Assembly: GCA_021234155.1 (NCBI GenBank)
Contig: JAJEKV010000087.1
Span: forward strand, 1,781,409 to 1,845,408
Length of the DNA: 64,000 bases
Direction: 5' to 3'
From: Isoetes taiwanensis
Lineage: Eukaryota; Streptophyta; Lycopodiopsida; Isoetales; Isoetaceae
Shown: piece after piece, positions 1-11,720 of the stretch
Numbering within the stretch: the first letter of the stretch is position 1
How the letters are laid out: every line of letters starts with the position of its first letter
Translations under genes and position numbers: made by a program
Notes under the pieces: model-generated
The model's database searches: none
What the model was told of the DNA's origin: nothing
What the model saw: the letters and a program-made list of their open reading frames with translations, nothing else

Positions 1-294
1 TATTTTTCTTATAACAACCCATTCAATTATTTTGAGGATATGGTCTATGGTTTCAAGAATTGTCATTTTACATCCATATTAAATCCCCCTTTTAAACGAG
101 GTGCACCTTGGACTACTACAATCATTGGATCTGTCGATCCTATGGTCCAGACCGTATGTTGGAGCCTCTGGGAACCTCTCGTTTCGCTTATAGTCATTTA
201 TGATTGGGGGCACCTATGATTTTGAAATATGAAATATGAGTTTAAGGTTTTGATGAATATCGAGCCTCTATACGGCTTCACCTAAGGTTTTAAA

Positions 295-392
295 ATATGA
301 ATTACGGGGGCTCGAACCTCTACCAAAATAACTCAATATCTTAATAAGACTACTTTGACCAATATAACCAGTGAGCTAACGTAATTATTTTT
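295..392 (-). repeat. tRNA-derived SINE-like unit (A and B box)
   Basis: Read on the minus strand this has a pol III A-box-like 'TAGCTCACTGG' (complement of 368-378), then after about 48 bases a B-box-like 'GGTTCGAGCCC' (complement of 308-318). The ends form a short inverted repeat, 'aattacg'/'cgtaatt'. Spacing and order fit the tRNA-related head of a plant SINE; the body would run on into the 'ccttaggcgaagccgtat' sequence. Transcription is not shown. Confidence 0.5.
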
Positions 393-689
393 TATCTTTA
401 ATCTATGTTTTTTTTATAACAACCGATTCAATTGTTTTGAGGTTATGGTCTATGGTTTCAAGAATTACATCCATATTAAATCCCCCTGGAACCCCCTGTT
501 ATCTTGCTATATATTATGGCCTGCGAAGGATACGAGTTCAAATTCAATTGAGCCTTTGAACCCTAGAGTTATAGAGGTGACAAGGAGAATGGTCCAACTT
601 CCTGTTGGGCCAGCTCCATGACAGGTATTATTTACACCTGCTAATGGCATCATTTTTTTTTTTTTGAAGAACGTGTTTTACTTCATATT

Positions 690-1605
690 ATACACTCAAA
701 ATATTACAAAGTACTTCCAGAAGTAAGAAATGTCCCTGAAGCATCAATCACTTTTAGATGATCACTCCATATTGGAATTTTAATACGATCAGGCCAATTG
801 GAGATCCGAAAGCAATTATACACCTTCTTACTTAATTTCTTGAAGCACCACCGAGAAGAAATAATTTATCATAAAGACCTGGGGCCTTTTTCCATACACT
901 CCATATTAGCCAAGACTTTGCCATGTGAAATGCAATCCTTTTAGAAGCAAAGATCCATCGATTTGGATAAATACCCAAAAGAAAGTGCCGACTATCCAAA
1001 GATACTCCAAAAAGAGAATGCGGCCTGGGACCTAAGACTACTTTCATTGACACACAAATATAAACAATGCTCCAATGTTTCAATACACCGCTCACACATT
1101 GGGCAAAGTGGGCTTATTCCGGCTTTAAAGCAATGAACCATCTCATTAACTCTCAATGAGCGATGAATCACCGCAAAGTAGAACATTTATCTTTGGAGGA
1201 TTATATTTAGACCAAACAAGGTTCCAGATAGATTGCCATTGAGAAGGCAAAGTCCGTAAGTGCCATTTTAGAAGGTGATAAAGTACTTGAGGAGGTAAGC
1301 AATCATAGCATGAACTTACTAGCTTCTTGCCTTCTTTAATACCTTGAACAAAGTTCCAAAGATCTCTTGTTACCCACATTCTTAATTAGAGGAAGAGCAC
1401 TTGCTACATAAGCCCATATAATTTGATATCTTTATCCAACAACCCATATGTCTCCGAAACCATTGCCAAGGAGCAATGTCAATACCAAAATACCATCGTT
1501 TCAATAGAAATAATACCTCTCTCCTCCACCTCGCTTGGCATCATTTTTGTTGCACTAGCATTAACTAACATACAATCATCCCGTATTTCAAACATTTATA
1601 TGTAG
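690..1605 (-). pseudogene. LINE (non-LTR) 3' end: zf-RVT domain and tail
   Basis: On the minus strand, separate frames together give the C-terminal part of a LINE pol. A stretch with 'SIWNLVWSKYNPPKINVLL' (about 1146-1260) is followed by the cysteine/histidine region 'ISPLCPMCERCIETLEHC' (992-1186) and a tryptophan-rich tail 'KSWLIWSVWK' (about 832-960). This is the usual order of the reverse-transcriptase zinc-binding domain and the tail after it. The frame changes between the segments and there are stops, so it is a dead fragment. No endonuclease or RT core is present. Confidence 0.8.
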
Positions 1606-1682
1606 TCATTGTGGTCAATATGCAATATGATGATTTCATCACGATGAAGACACCAAAGATTGACAACCCAGTACAATAGCTT

Positions 1683-1796
<114 letters not shown>

Positions 1797-2570
1797 GAGG
1801 GAGGGAGGGGGGACGAACATGCTATTCTCAATCACTTAAAGTGAATATAATAAAAGAAAGGCCATTCTGGTCCACTAAAGATGATTCCTTTCTCTTTTGT
1901 CGTTTTTCTCTCTTACATTTGGACTATTTAGCTTATTCATGTTTAAGTGGTCATTTGGTCATTCTGAAGCAGAATCCAAATTCAAATCTACTGTTCATGT
2001 CATTGTTGTTACTATTTGAGTACTCCATGGCATTCCCAAAAATACATTTACATATATGAAGTTTTCAAGAAGATAACAAGAAAGTCCTCACTTGCTTTGT
2101 AACATTACCATTCTTTTAATATATTGATGACACAGTTCTTCAAAAAAAAAAGAAGATAACAAGAAAGCTAAAGCTAATCTTTATGTATTCTTTGTGGAAC
2201 ATGCCCTCACTTGATTTCCTTTATTTTTGGTGCAACGCTATTTGTTCATGAAACTCGTCAAACTATTTTCTTCATGTATGTTTGTCATCATTGTGTGTGT
2301 CTAAATCATTCAACAATTTTGTCTACTTTTCGGGTAAGTTTTAATTTGAAATATGCTTATATGCCATTTTGGAAACGCGTCTTAAATTTTTTCCTAGCCT
2401 AAACGTAGATGAGTTTCTCCACTCCTCTCGGTATGGAATCTGGTTGCATTTGTTGATGAAGTAGAAGCTCTACTTTAATGACTCCTTAAAGGCTAGTTGC
2501 AACAAGACACGTATCAAGATAAATGATCTCATCGAAGATGCATGGTTTGTAGAATTGGTGGCAAGCACTT

Positions 2571-2660
2571 TGCTAATTTGTGCAGTTTGAGCGGGACATT
2601 GCTAATTTGTGCAATTGAGCGGGGCGTTGCTAATTTGTGCAGTTGAGCGGGACGTAGCTA
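2571..2660. repeat. 30-bp tandem triple repeat
   Basis: Three successive units of 'ttgctaatttgtgcagttga' followed by 'gcgggacg' or similar. The same array is at 6602-6690 in repeat copy 2. Confidence 0.9.
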
Positions 2661-3339
2661 TGCTTAATATATTTTTATGTTTCCTAAGCATATGCACCAT
2701 TTATTCGTAGCATTTTTCTATGAATATCTCGTTTTCTTTTTTTCTAGCACCATAGGCACGTTGTAAACTTGATAGGTAATTTGTTATATCTACTTAGAAG
2801 GTTCAAAAAATGTTGATTGTTTGCATATTGTTCGAAGTCAAACAACATTGGAAGAGTAGTTTTCATACTTTCTCACCCACCTGCTATTTTCAATTATATA
2901 AATTTATGGATATAAAAATATCTCTTTCATTTGATTTGGGCGTAAAAAATTATCTTTATCTTATCTTATCTTTGTTTTTTATTGTAGGATCTAAATGGGA
3001 ACCTTATATATGGGCACAATAATCTCAAATCATGGAGGAAGATTCAAATTAGAACCCGATATAAAGAATAGAATATGCATCATCCAAACCGAGTACATAA
3101 ATACACAAAGGCAATCCTATTGATTGGTCAACTGAATGCAGGACTTTACGGAAGTTTATCGTCCTAGATTTCTTCCAAAGATGTACCAATTACATATAAC
3201 GTATACTACTTATTTCTCTTCCATTTGCACCTCAAAGCAATTCAATCTGTTGCGTACGTAAGCATATATTAAAAAGCACAAGACAACGGCGGCGACGGCA
3301 ATGTTAGGGCTTTTTTCTAGTGTTGTCTACAAGGAATTT

Positions 3340-3462
3340 TTCCTTTTGCCTTTGTCAACCTTGTGTTGATCTATCTTTGTGCCTTGACTTTACAAGGAAG
3401 CCTTCCTCTTGCCTTTGTCAAGCTTGTGTTGATCTATCTTTGTCCCTTGACTTTACGCAAAC
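3340..3462. repeat. 62-bp tandem duplication
   Basis: The unit 'cttgtgttgatctatctttg' with its flanks, ending 'ccttgactttac', occurs twice in succession. It is also found at 7347-7468. Confidence 0.9.
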
Positions 3463-3859
3463 ATATCATAATATACTCGATAACGTGTAGACCAACTATG
3501 AAGAAATATACCTGGCATTATTAGTACTTTATTGTAATATATGATTGTTTTTCTTCATGTTGTCATGAATCGTCTTGCATTGCATATGCAGTTATTTTAT
3601 TATATTATTTTCAGATACAGTTTAGGGAAAAACATACTTTGTCTTGGTTACCCATTGGTTGCTATGGTGCACCTTGGACTACCACGATGGCCGGATCATC
3701 GATCTTATGGTCCAAACAGGGTATGTTGGAGCCCTCGGGCACCTCTCGTTTCGTTTATAGTCATTTATGATTGGGGCACCTATGATTTTGAAATATGAAA
3801 TACGAGTTAAGCCTAAGGTTTTGATGAATATCAAGTCTCTATAAACTTAAGGTTTTAGA

Positions 3860-3958
3860 ATATGAATTACGGGGGCTCGAACCTCTACCAAAATAACTCA
3901 ATGTCTTGATAAAATTACTTTGACCAGTATAACTAGTGAGCTAATGTAATTATTTTTT
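3860..3958 (-). repeat. tRNA-derived SINE-like unit
   Basis: Another copy of the same A-box/B-box arrangement. The B-box complement 'gggggctcgaacc' lies at 3871-3883 and the A-box complement is 'ctagtgagcta' near 3933-3943. The body downstream on the minus strand matches the other copies. Confidence 0.5.
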
Positions 3959-4289
3959 ATCTTTAATCTCTATTTTTCTTATAACAACCCATTCAATTAT
4001 TTTGAGGATATGGTCTATGGTTTCAAGAATTGTCATTTTACATCCATATTAAATCCCCCGGAACCCCCTTAGATCTTGCTATATATTTTAAACGAGGTGC
4101 ACCTTGGACTATTACAATCATTGGATCGTCGATCCTATGGTCCGCATCGTATGTTGGAGCCAGGAACCTCTCGTTTAAGCTTTTATAGTCATTTATGATT
4201 GGGGGCACCTATGATTTTGAAATATGAAATATGAGTTTAAGGTTTTGATGAATATCGAGCCTCTATACGGCTTCGCCTAAGGTTTTAAA

Positions 4290-4390
4290 ATATGAATTAC
4301 GGGGGCTCGAACCTCTACCAAAATAACTCAATATCTTAATAAGACTACTTTGACCAATATAACCAAGTGAGCTAACGTAATTATTTTTTA
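4290..4390 (-). repeat. tRNA-derived SINE-like unit
   Basis: Same unit. The B-box complement is at 4301-4313. The A box is disturbed by one extra base ('accaagtgagctaac'). Confidence 0.5.
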
Positions 4391-4679
4391 TCTTTAATCT
4401 ATGTGTTTTTTTTTTTTATAACAACCGATTCAATTGTTTTGAGGTTATGGTCTATGGTTTCAAGAATTACATCCATATTAAATCCCCCTGGAACTCCCTG
4501 TTATCTTACTACATATTATGGCCTGCGAAGGATACGAGTTCAAATTCAATTGAGCCTTTGAACCCTAGAGTTATAGAGGTGACAAGGAGAATGGTCCAAC
4601 TTCCTGTTGGGCCTACTCCATGATGTATTACTTACACCCGCTAATGGCATCATTTTTTTTTTTTTTGAAGAACGTGTTT

Positions 4680-5600
4680 TACTTCATATTATACACTCAA
4701 AATATTACAAAGTACTTCCGTAAGTAAGAAATGTCCCTCAAGCATCAATCACTTTTAGATGATCACTCCATATTGGAATTTTAATACGATCGTGCCAATT
4801 GAGATCCGAAAGCAATTATACACCTTCTTATTTAATTTCTTGAAGCACCACCGAGAAGAAATACGCTTTATCATAAAGACCTTTCTTCGCCTTCGCTTCC
4901 ATACACTCCATATTAGCCAAGACTTTGCCATGTGAAATGCAATCCTTTTAGAAGAAGTCCAACGATTTGGATAAATACCCAAAAGAAAGTGCCGACTATC
5001 CAAAGATACTCCAAAAGAGAATGCAGCGGGACCTAAGACTACTCACCGCACACAAATATAAACAATGCTCCAATGTTTCAATGCACCGCTCACACATTGG
5101 GCAAAGTGGGCTTATTCCCGGGTTTAAAGCAATGAACCATCTCATTAACTCTCAATGAGCGATGAATCACCGGCAAAGTAGAACATTTACCTTTGGAGGA
5201 TTATATTTAGACCAAACAAGGTTCGGATAGATTGCCATTGAGAAGGCAAAGTCCTGTAAGTGCCATTTTCGAGAAGGTGATAAAGTACTTGAGGAGGTAA
5301 GCAATCAGAAAGCATGAACTTACTAGCTTCTTGCCTTCTTTAATACCTTGAACAAAGTTCCAAAGATCTCTTGTTACCCACATTCTTAATTAGAGGAAGA
5401 GCACTTGCTACATAAGCCCATATAATCGATATCTTTATCCAACAACCCATATGTCTCAAACCATTGCCAAGGAGCAATGTCAATACCAAAATACCACTGC
5501 GTTCAATAGAAATAATACCCGCTCTCCTCCACCATCGCTTTGGCATCATTTTTGTTGCACTAGCATTAACTAACATACAATCATCCCGTATTTCAAACAT
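4680..5600 (-). pseudogene. LINE 3' end, second copy
   Basis: Duplicate of the LINE fragment at 690-1605, carried by repeat copy 2. The tail reads 'AKSWLIWSVWKRRRRKVF' before breaking. An upstream piece on the minus strand (5340-5600) contains 'KNVGNKRSLELC', matching the segment that precedes the zinc-binding domain in copy 1. Different small indels from copy 1 break it in different places. Confidence 0.8.
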
Positions 5601-5687
5601 TTATATGTAGTCATTGTGGTCAATAGCAATATGATGATTTCATCACGATGAAGACACCAAAGATTGACAACCCAACAATAGCTTTCT

Positions 5688-5806
<119 letters not shown>

Positions 5807-6601
5807 GAGGGGAGGGGGGGGGGGGGACGAACATGCTATTCTCAATCACTTAAAGTGAATATAATAAAAGAAAGGGCATTCTGGTCCACTAAGATGATTC
5901 CTTTCTCTTCTGTCGTTTTTCTCTCTTACATTTGGACTATTTAGCTTATTCATGTTTAAAAAAGAAATGTTGACATGTATAGTGGTCATTTGGTCATTCT
6001 GAAGTAGAATCCAAATTCAAATCTACTGTTCATGTCATTGTGGTTACTATTTGAGTACTCCATGGCATTCCCAAAAATACATTTACATATATGAAGTTTT
6101 CAAGAAGATAACAAGAAAGTCCTCACTTGCTTTGTAACATTACCATTCTTTTAATATATTGATGACACAGTTTTTTAAAAAAAAAGAAGATAACAAGAAA
6201 GCTAAAGCTAATCTTTATGTATTCTTTGTGGAACATGCCCTCACTTGATTTCCTTTATTTTTGGTGCAAGGCTATTTGTTCATGCGAAACTCATCAAACT
6301 ATTTTCTTCATGTATGTTTGTCATCATTCAAAGGTGTGTCTAAACTGCTCAACAATTTTGTCTACTTTTCGTAAGTTTTAATTTGAAATATGCTTATATG
6401 CCATTTTGGAAACGTCTTAAATTTTTCCTAGCCTAAACGTAGATGAGTTTCTCCACTCCTCTCGGTATGGAATCTGGTTGCATTTGTTGATGAAGTAGAA
6501 GCTCTACTTTAATGACTCCTTAAAGGCTAGTTGCAACAAGACACGTATCAAGATAAATGATCTCATCGAAGATGCATGGTTTGTAGAATTGGTGGCAAGC
6601 A

Positions 6602-6690
6602 CTTTGCTAATTTGTGCAGTTGAACGGGACATTGCTAATTTGTGCAATTGAACGGGACGTTGCTAATTTGTGTTGTTGAACGGGACGTAG
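6602..6690. repeat. 30-bp tandem triple repeat, copy 2
   Basis: Counterpart of the array at 2571-2660. Units read 'ttgctaatttgtgcagttga' plus 'acgggac' with small changes. Confidence 0.9.
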
Positions 6691-7346
6691 CTATGCTTAA
6701 TATATTTTTATGTTTCCTAAGCATATGCACCATTTATTCGTAGCATTTTTCTATGAATATCTCGTTTTCTCTTTTCTAGCACCATAGGCACGTTGTAAAC
6801 TTGATAGGTAATTTGTTATATCTACTTAGAAGGTTCAAAAAATGTTGATTGTTTGCATATTGTTCGAAGTCAAACAACATTGGAAGAGTAGTTTTCATAC
6901 TTTCTCACCCACCTGCTATTTTCAATTATATAAATTTATGGATATAAAAAATATCCTCTTTCATTTGATCTACTTTCTTTGTTTTTTATTGTAGGATCTA
7001 AATGGGAACCTTATATATGGGCACAATAATCTCAAATCATGGAGGAAGATTCAGATTAGAACCTGATATAAAGAATAGAATATGCCGTCATCCAAACTGA
7101 GTACATAAATACACAAAGGCAATCCTATTGATTGGTCAACTGAATGCAGGACTTTACGGAAGTTTATCGTCCTAGATTTCTTCCAAAGATGTACCAATTA
7201 CATATAACGTATACTACTTATTTCTCTTCCATTTGCACCTCAAAGCAATTCAATCTGTTGCGTACGTAAGCATATATTAAAAAGCACAAGACAACGGCGG
7301 CGACGGCAATGTTAGGGCTTTTTTCTAGTGTTGTCTACAAGGAATT

Positions 7347-7468
7347 TTTCCTTTTGCCTTTGTCAACCTTGTGTTGATCTATCTTTGTGCCTTGACTTTA
7401 CAAGGAAGCCTTCCTCTTGCCTATGTCAAGCTTGTGTTGATCTATCTTTGTCCCTTGACTTTACGCAA
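7347..7468. repeat. 62-bp tandem duplication, copy 2
   Basis: Counterpart in repeat copy 2 of the duplication at 3340-3462. Confidence 0.9.
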
Positions 7469-7505
7469 ACATATCATAATATACTCGATAACGTGTAGAC
7501 CAACT

Positions 7506-7790
7506 ATGAAGAAATATACAGACCAAACGAGAGACCTAAGGCAAAGGATTTACCAACACAAAACAAATCCAAATAAGCAAATGGTCCCAGACGATTACAA
7601 ATACAAACTGTTAAACGACTACTTTGAGATCGAGATCCTTCATACCACAACTTGCCAGAAGGAAGTACATGCAATAGAAAAGAACCTAATTCAAAAGCAC
7701 CAACCCATCCAACAAGGCTACAACAACCTCAATGCAACTCCTAGCAAGTTTAAGAAATATTGGTTTAAATTGAAAAGGAGAAAAATCTAG
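7506..7790 (+). pseudogene. GIY-YIG nuclease domain fragment
   Basis: The frame from ATG 7506 to the stop at 7788-7790 encodes about 94 residues with the second half of a GIY-YIG nuclease pattern: 'YTDQTRDLRQRIYQHK' where the family has YIG followed by a conserved arginine, then 'FEIEIL', 'AIEKNLIQKHQP' with the family's catalytic-type glutamate, and 'GYNNLNATP'. The first GIY half is missing: its place is taken by the 4-kb repeat, whose homology ends exactly at the Y of the expected YIG. GIY-YIG domains accompany Penelope-like retroelements and several homing or resolving nucleases; no reverse transcriptase is visible nearby. Fragment, probably inactive. Confidence 0.65.
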
Positions 7791-7806
7791 TATGCTAAAA
7801 TAACAT

Positions 7807-9835
7807 TGTGACGTTCCATGTAAGTATACGGTATACATATACCTAACCTGACACGTCACCAAGGTATTGGGACCATTGGGGACTAACCTAAGAGGGATTA
7901 TTGGGATTAAACTAACCTAAGTAGACCAACTAATAGTATTAATTAGCCAAATAGGCTAATTAGATTGTGCCACTTGGCCTAACTCGATTGACCAAGTGCA
8001 GGTTGCCATCTTTGGGTGGCAAATTGAGCTCCCAGCCCAATTCTGCCCCAAATTCGAGTTTGGGAAGGGTAGAGGGAGGAAGGAGCTATTGCAATCTAAT
8101 ACCTGACCAGTTCTATGGATGTTCTTCGAGACAATGGTTCCAGCCAGGATACAGGTCAGTCTTTAGGTAGTTGTATGATATTCTAACCCTTGTTTGAGTA
8201 GATGGATGATTAGATTCTATTCTATGATCTACTTATGATGATGATGGATGTTTGAATCTGATTCTGCCTTCTCTTTCTGTTCCTCCTATGTTGTATGGGA
8301 TTAAGGGGGGTAGAGACCTAAAAGCTATCTAGATTTAGTGATGCTCCTAGCTAGAACCTCCTAAAACCCAGTATATGCGACTTGTGCACAAGAGCCCACC
8401 TGGCTGTGGATGCTATGATGTGATTCAGCACCAAATAATGAGTATGATGGTGAATCGGGGGTGGGGTCTTGCCTAGCGCGGCTACAGGACTCCTATAGTG
8501 CGTTAGGCTTATAGCCGGTCCAGGGAATAAATTACTAGAATGACTTTAGCTAAACTTGATATTAATTCTAGAATTTTCTATGGTTTAGCTAAACTCTACA
8601 CAATTTTCCTCTCATACTTTCTAGCGTTTAGCTAAACTAACCCAAACATCATTCCAAAATTTCTATGATATGGCCAACAGAAAATATTAAGCCAAATTAC
8701 GATACTTTTTTTCAATTGTTTCCACTTATTTTAGTCATTTCCTTTGTGAAAACATTCTAAACTTTATGCTAACTAGCAAAGTCTAGGACTCTAATTAATT
8801 TATAATGCTAGAAACTAAACTATTAATCATATATTTCATATAAACTAGAACGATGTTAGCTAAACTAGCCCAAAATTCATTCTAAAAGTAATACAAAATT
8901 TCACTCTCTTACTTCCTAGCATTTGGCTAAAGAGCTCCAGGGTTGGCGCAGTCCCCAAAAATGTTAAGCTAAAATTATTATTTTTTTCCCAATTTTTTCC
9001 ATTTACTTTAGCCAATTTTTTTTTGAAAATGTGCTAAAAAATCGCCAAAAGCCCTTAAATAATTCCATGAGCCGGTCACTGAGAGGGCCGGATATGAATC
9101 TGACACTCCCTGGGTTGCAGGTGACGTGACAAATGTTATGTGGACGCCCTGGACTCGAACGTGCAGGTGAGCCAGCCTTTAGATTTAGGGGAGTAAGTCG
9201 GTATGAACGCTGGGGTCACCGAGGTGGCACGGTTCTCTAGCACACCTGTGGATCCATCATGCTCGGGAGGGGACGCTCCCGACCTGCCCCATCGGACCGG
9301 GAGATGTAACCCCGAGTAGTCCCATAGGGTGATTCCATGGAATTGCATCTCCGGAGGGCTACAATCACGCAATAGCACATTCCAGCCTATCTGCAAAGTG
9401 TGCACAGGAGGGGCGGATGGAGTGGACTACCCTAGCCATTGTTCTATGCCAGCCAACGCCATTGTTATGATTCCATCTATTGTTACCTGGAGGCCTTGAC
9501 TGTCAGTTGATTCCCATGAGTCTGAGCCGGGGTAGAGCCCTTATTTATATTGCATTTCCTTGTTATGTTGGTATTCTATTGCATTCTTATGGATGATGAC
9601 GGGCCACCCGTCGTGGTGGTATATTATTTGTTTGTATTGTTGTCAGGTGCTAACCTTGTATGTATGCTTCCGCCATATAGGATTCCCATAGAAGGCGTGG
9701 GATGAATGACACCTCCGTGTCCTTCACCCGGACACTTGCCCATCACAAGTGGTCCGAGTCAGACAGAGGGTCTTTCTATGGTGATATTGTCACCATGGAA
9801 GAGGGGATTTTCCGTATTTATACGAGTTTGGTGGA
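7807..9835 (+). repeat. 5' LTR (interrupted by a hAT-type MITE)
   Basis: Alignable by eye with 17349-18662 and with 23060-24500. Without the 549-bp insert and its duplicated 8 bases it would be about 1.47 kb. The right end is uncertain: homology to the 24-kb LTR fades after the 'tatttata' near 9815-9822. I found no convincing tRNA primer-binding site downstream. Confidence 0.8.
8521..9069. mobile_element. hAT-type MITE, 549 bp, with 8-bp target duplication
   Basis: The insert is flanked by the direct repeat AGCCGGTC (8513-8520 and 9070-9077). The 3' LTR of the same retroelement carries the single, empty site at 18102-18109. Ends are imperfect inverted repeats: left 'CAGGGAATAAATTA' and right, reverse-complemented, 'CATGGAATTATTTA'. 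CAGGG ends and 8-bp duplications are the hAT hallmark. Inside, the palindrome-like motif 'TTTAGCTAAAC' recurs at several places (for example about 8546, 8582, 8629 and 8849 with one or two changes). No transposase is encoded, so it is non-autonomous. Confidence 0.9.
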
Positions 9836-10635
9836 CCAGATCATTGCACTGGCCATGTTCTAATTCGATAGAACATTCCAACATAGGAAAATTCCTTAGA
9901 ACCCTGTAGTTAGAATGATTGAGGACCAAATTTGTGCTAAAAGTGTGGTTGTGAGGGTAAATTTGGAGGTATAAAGGTAAGACTGTGTCTCTCTTTTCCA
10001 GAGGCCATAACTTCCTCTAGGAAGCTCAGATTGGAGAAATTCTTGTTCCATTGCGTCAGGGACCCCTAAATTAGCTTAGGAGATCTTTTAACCGAGTCAA
10101 CAGCATCACCAGAAGGCCCAAAACCCTAAATCGTCGCACTTGCCTAAACAACGATATCTTTTTCGATTCTAAACACCCAAAAATCCAAGTGCGTCGGTTT
10201 GACCACGTGTTGACTTAAAAAAAAAATAAGGCATTAACACTGACGGACGTTTTACGTTAGGGTTTTATTATTTTCTTTTTGTACTAGCCTCGGCCATAGT
10301 AACCTCCGCCCGCCATAACCACCGAAATGCCATAGCCGCCGGAACGCCATAACCGCTGTGTTCGACCCTGTCTGCCCTAGCTGCTCCTACATACTACCCT
10401 GACACCCTCAACCGTGTGTTGCCTAGAACTCCACCTTCGTTAAGCCATGGCCCGCACTAAGGGCCATGGCCCCCCACTAAGGGAACAAAACTTTTACTCT
10501 TCATGCAATGTTTCTCACTTTCTCATTTTTGCTTTTTATTAAAACTAATACAAAAATTGGCGATAAAAGTCAAGGATGGTTAATATACAAAAGTTAAGAT
10601 AAAGTTGAGCTATATCCGAGCTAAAATTAGTTTAA
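9836..10635. other. Leader region between 5' LTR and first ORF
   Basis: No reading frame or tRNA-complementary primer site was recognised. A short imperfect repeat 'gccatggcccgcactaaggg'/'gccatggccccccactaagg' lies at 10445-10485. Part of this may still belong to the LTR. Confidence 0.4.
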
Positions 10636-11082
10636 ATGGATTCGTGGAGGGGAGACAGAATCCCTTTTTTACCCTTTTTCTTTCACCTTTTACCTAAGCG
10701 GTTTTTGTTGAAGCTTAATGTTGAAGGGGAGAAATACACCCTCGTGGAGCAAGAAGATCAAGTTCTAATCCTTGTGCATTACTACCCTCCGGACTTGCCC
10801 AAAGACGCTGCTCTTGCTGATGCGCATTGGGAAGCTGACATAGTGATGGCCATGGCACAAGAAGAAGACGCACGACAGATTGCGAACGGGGATCCAGTTG
10901 TTCGAGGGAGGGAATATCTATATTTAGGAAGAGGGAGAGCCATAAATCGGAGAAAGAATTTTACCCTACCCCCATACTATTATGATGAGGACGCGCAGAT
11001 CTTCATATGGGAAGATATACCGGCATCCCTCACACAAGAGGATCTACTGCCGGTTGAGCTTGACATGAGCCCGATTTTGTAG
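10636..11082 (+). CDS. Extra 5' ORF of the chromovirus (unidentified)
   Basis: An open frame of 148 codons with many acidic residues, a proline/tyrosine-rich segment 'HYYPPDLP' and a basic patch 'GRGRAINRRKN'. After a frame change near 11080 the coding signal continues in another frame (about 11085-11250) as a charged, helix-forming segment 'LLREQHAKREAARLAKEQAR' that ends in a stop. I do not recognise it. It lies where most Ty3/gypsy elements have only an untranslated leader, so it is either an added retroelement ORF or captured host sequence. Confidence 0.45.
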   Translation: MDSWRGDRIPFLPFFFHLLPKRFLLKLNVEGEKYTLVEQEDQVLILVHYYPPDLPKDAALADAHWEADIVMAMAQEEDARQIANGDPVVRGREYLYLGRGRAINRRKNFTLPPYYYDEDAQIFIWEDIPASLTQEDLLPVELDMSPIL

Positions 11083-11362
11083 AGATCCGGAGACGGACAG
11101 AGATATGTCTGTTACGAGAGCAGCATGCCAAACGAGAAGCGGCTCGGCTAGCAAAAGAGCAGGCAAGGAAGACTGTTGAGGAGCCCGCCAACTGTACCAT
11201 ACAATGGAAGTGGAAAACCACTAACCCTACGCGCTTGGTGCCCTAGTACAAAACCAGGGCTCCAAGCGATGGGTGGGATTGCAAAGCAAAAGGGGGATAT
11301 TCGCCGGGAGACTTTAGTCCAGCGGGTCCGGCATCCAGCCACTGCAGACAACCCTTCCCCTT

Positions 11363-11590
11363 GTGCCCCCACCTCGTCAGAGGAAGCCCCACAGGTTCAG
11401 GCCGGGAACAGTAGCCTTGCGGGAGATCCGGAAGTATCAGAAGTCGACGGAGCTCCGCTTGGAGAAGCTTTCTTTCCACCGGCTCGTTCGAGAAATTACT
11501 CAGCAATTTAAGACGGACCTGAGGTTCCAAACACATGCTATTCTCGCTTTGCAGGAAACTGCTAAGTTACCTCGTCGAACACGATATTAA
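11363..11590 (+). pseudogene. Histone H3-derived fragment inside the chromovirus
   Basis: The frame encodes a segment that is unmistakably histone H3: '[18 protein letters not shown]' followed by 'QKSTEL' is identical to canonical H3 (end of tail and alpha-N helix). The next part, '[18 protein letters not shown]' and 'ILALQETAK', follows H3 alpha-1, loop 1 and the start of alpha-2 with several substitutions. Loop 1 has the canonical rather than the longer centromeric length. The H3 N-terminal tail is replaced by a proline-rich stretch ('VPPPRQ'). At about 11567 a net 2-base loss shifts the frame; the H3-like 'YLV' follows in the new frame and then resemblance ends, so alpha-3 is absent. The new frame stays open into the next ORF (to 12386). 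Confidence 0.85.
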
Positions 11591-11720
11591 TGATAAAGTA
11601 GCAGACCCCAAGGAGTATTCCCTGACAAAAATTCCTTCCTTTAAAATAGTGTTCTTACTTTTTAGGGTTTCATTGTTGCTTAGCCTTCCACACTTTTGCT
11701 CCTCCTCCTCCTGTCAAACT

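Noticed and set aside
295-392. A functional tRNA gene
   Set aside because: A and B boxes are present but the T stem does not pair properly, the anticodon arm cannot be folded and the unit is repeated with a non-tRNA body; SINE-like is the better reading.
11381-11566. Centromeric H3 (CENH3) assignment of the histone segment
   Set aside because: Loop 1 has canonical H3 length and the alpha-N region is identical to canonical H3; without the C-terminal half and a tree the variant type cannot be claimed.
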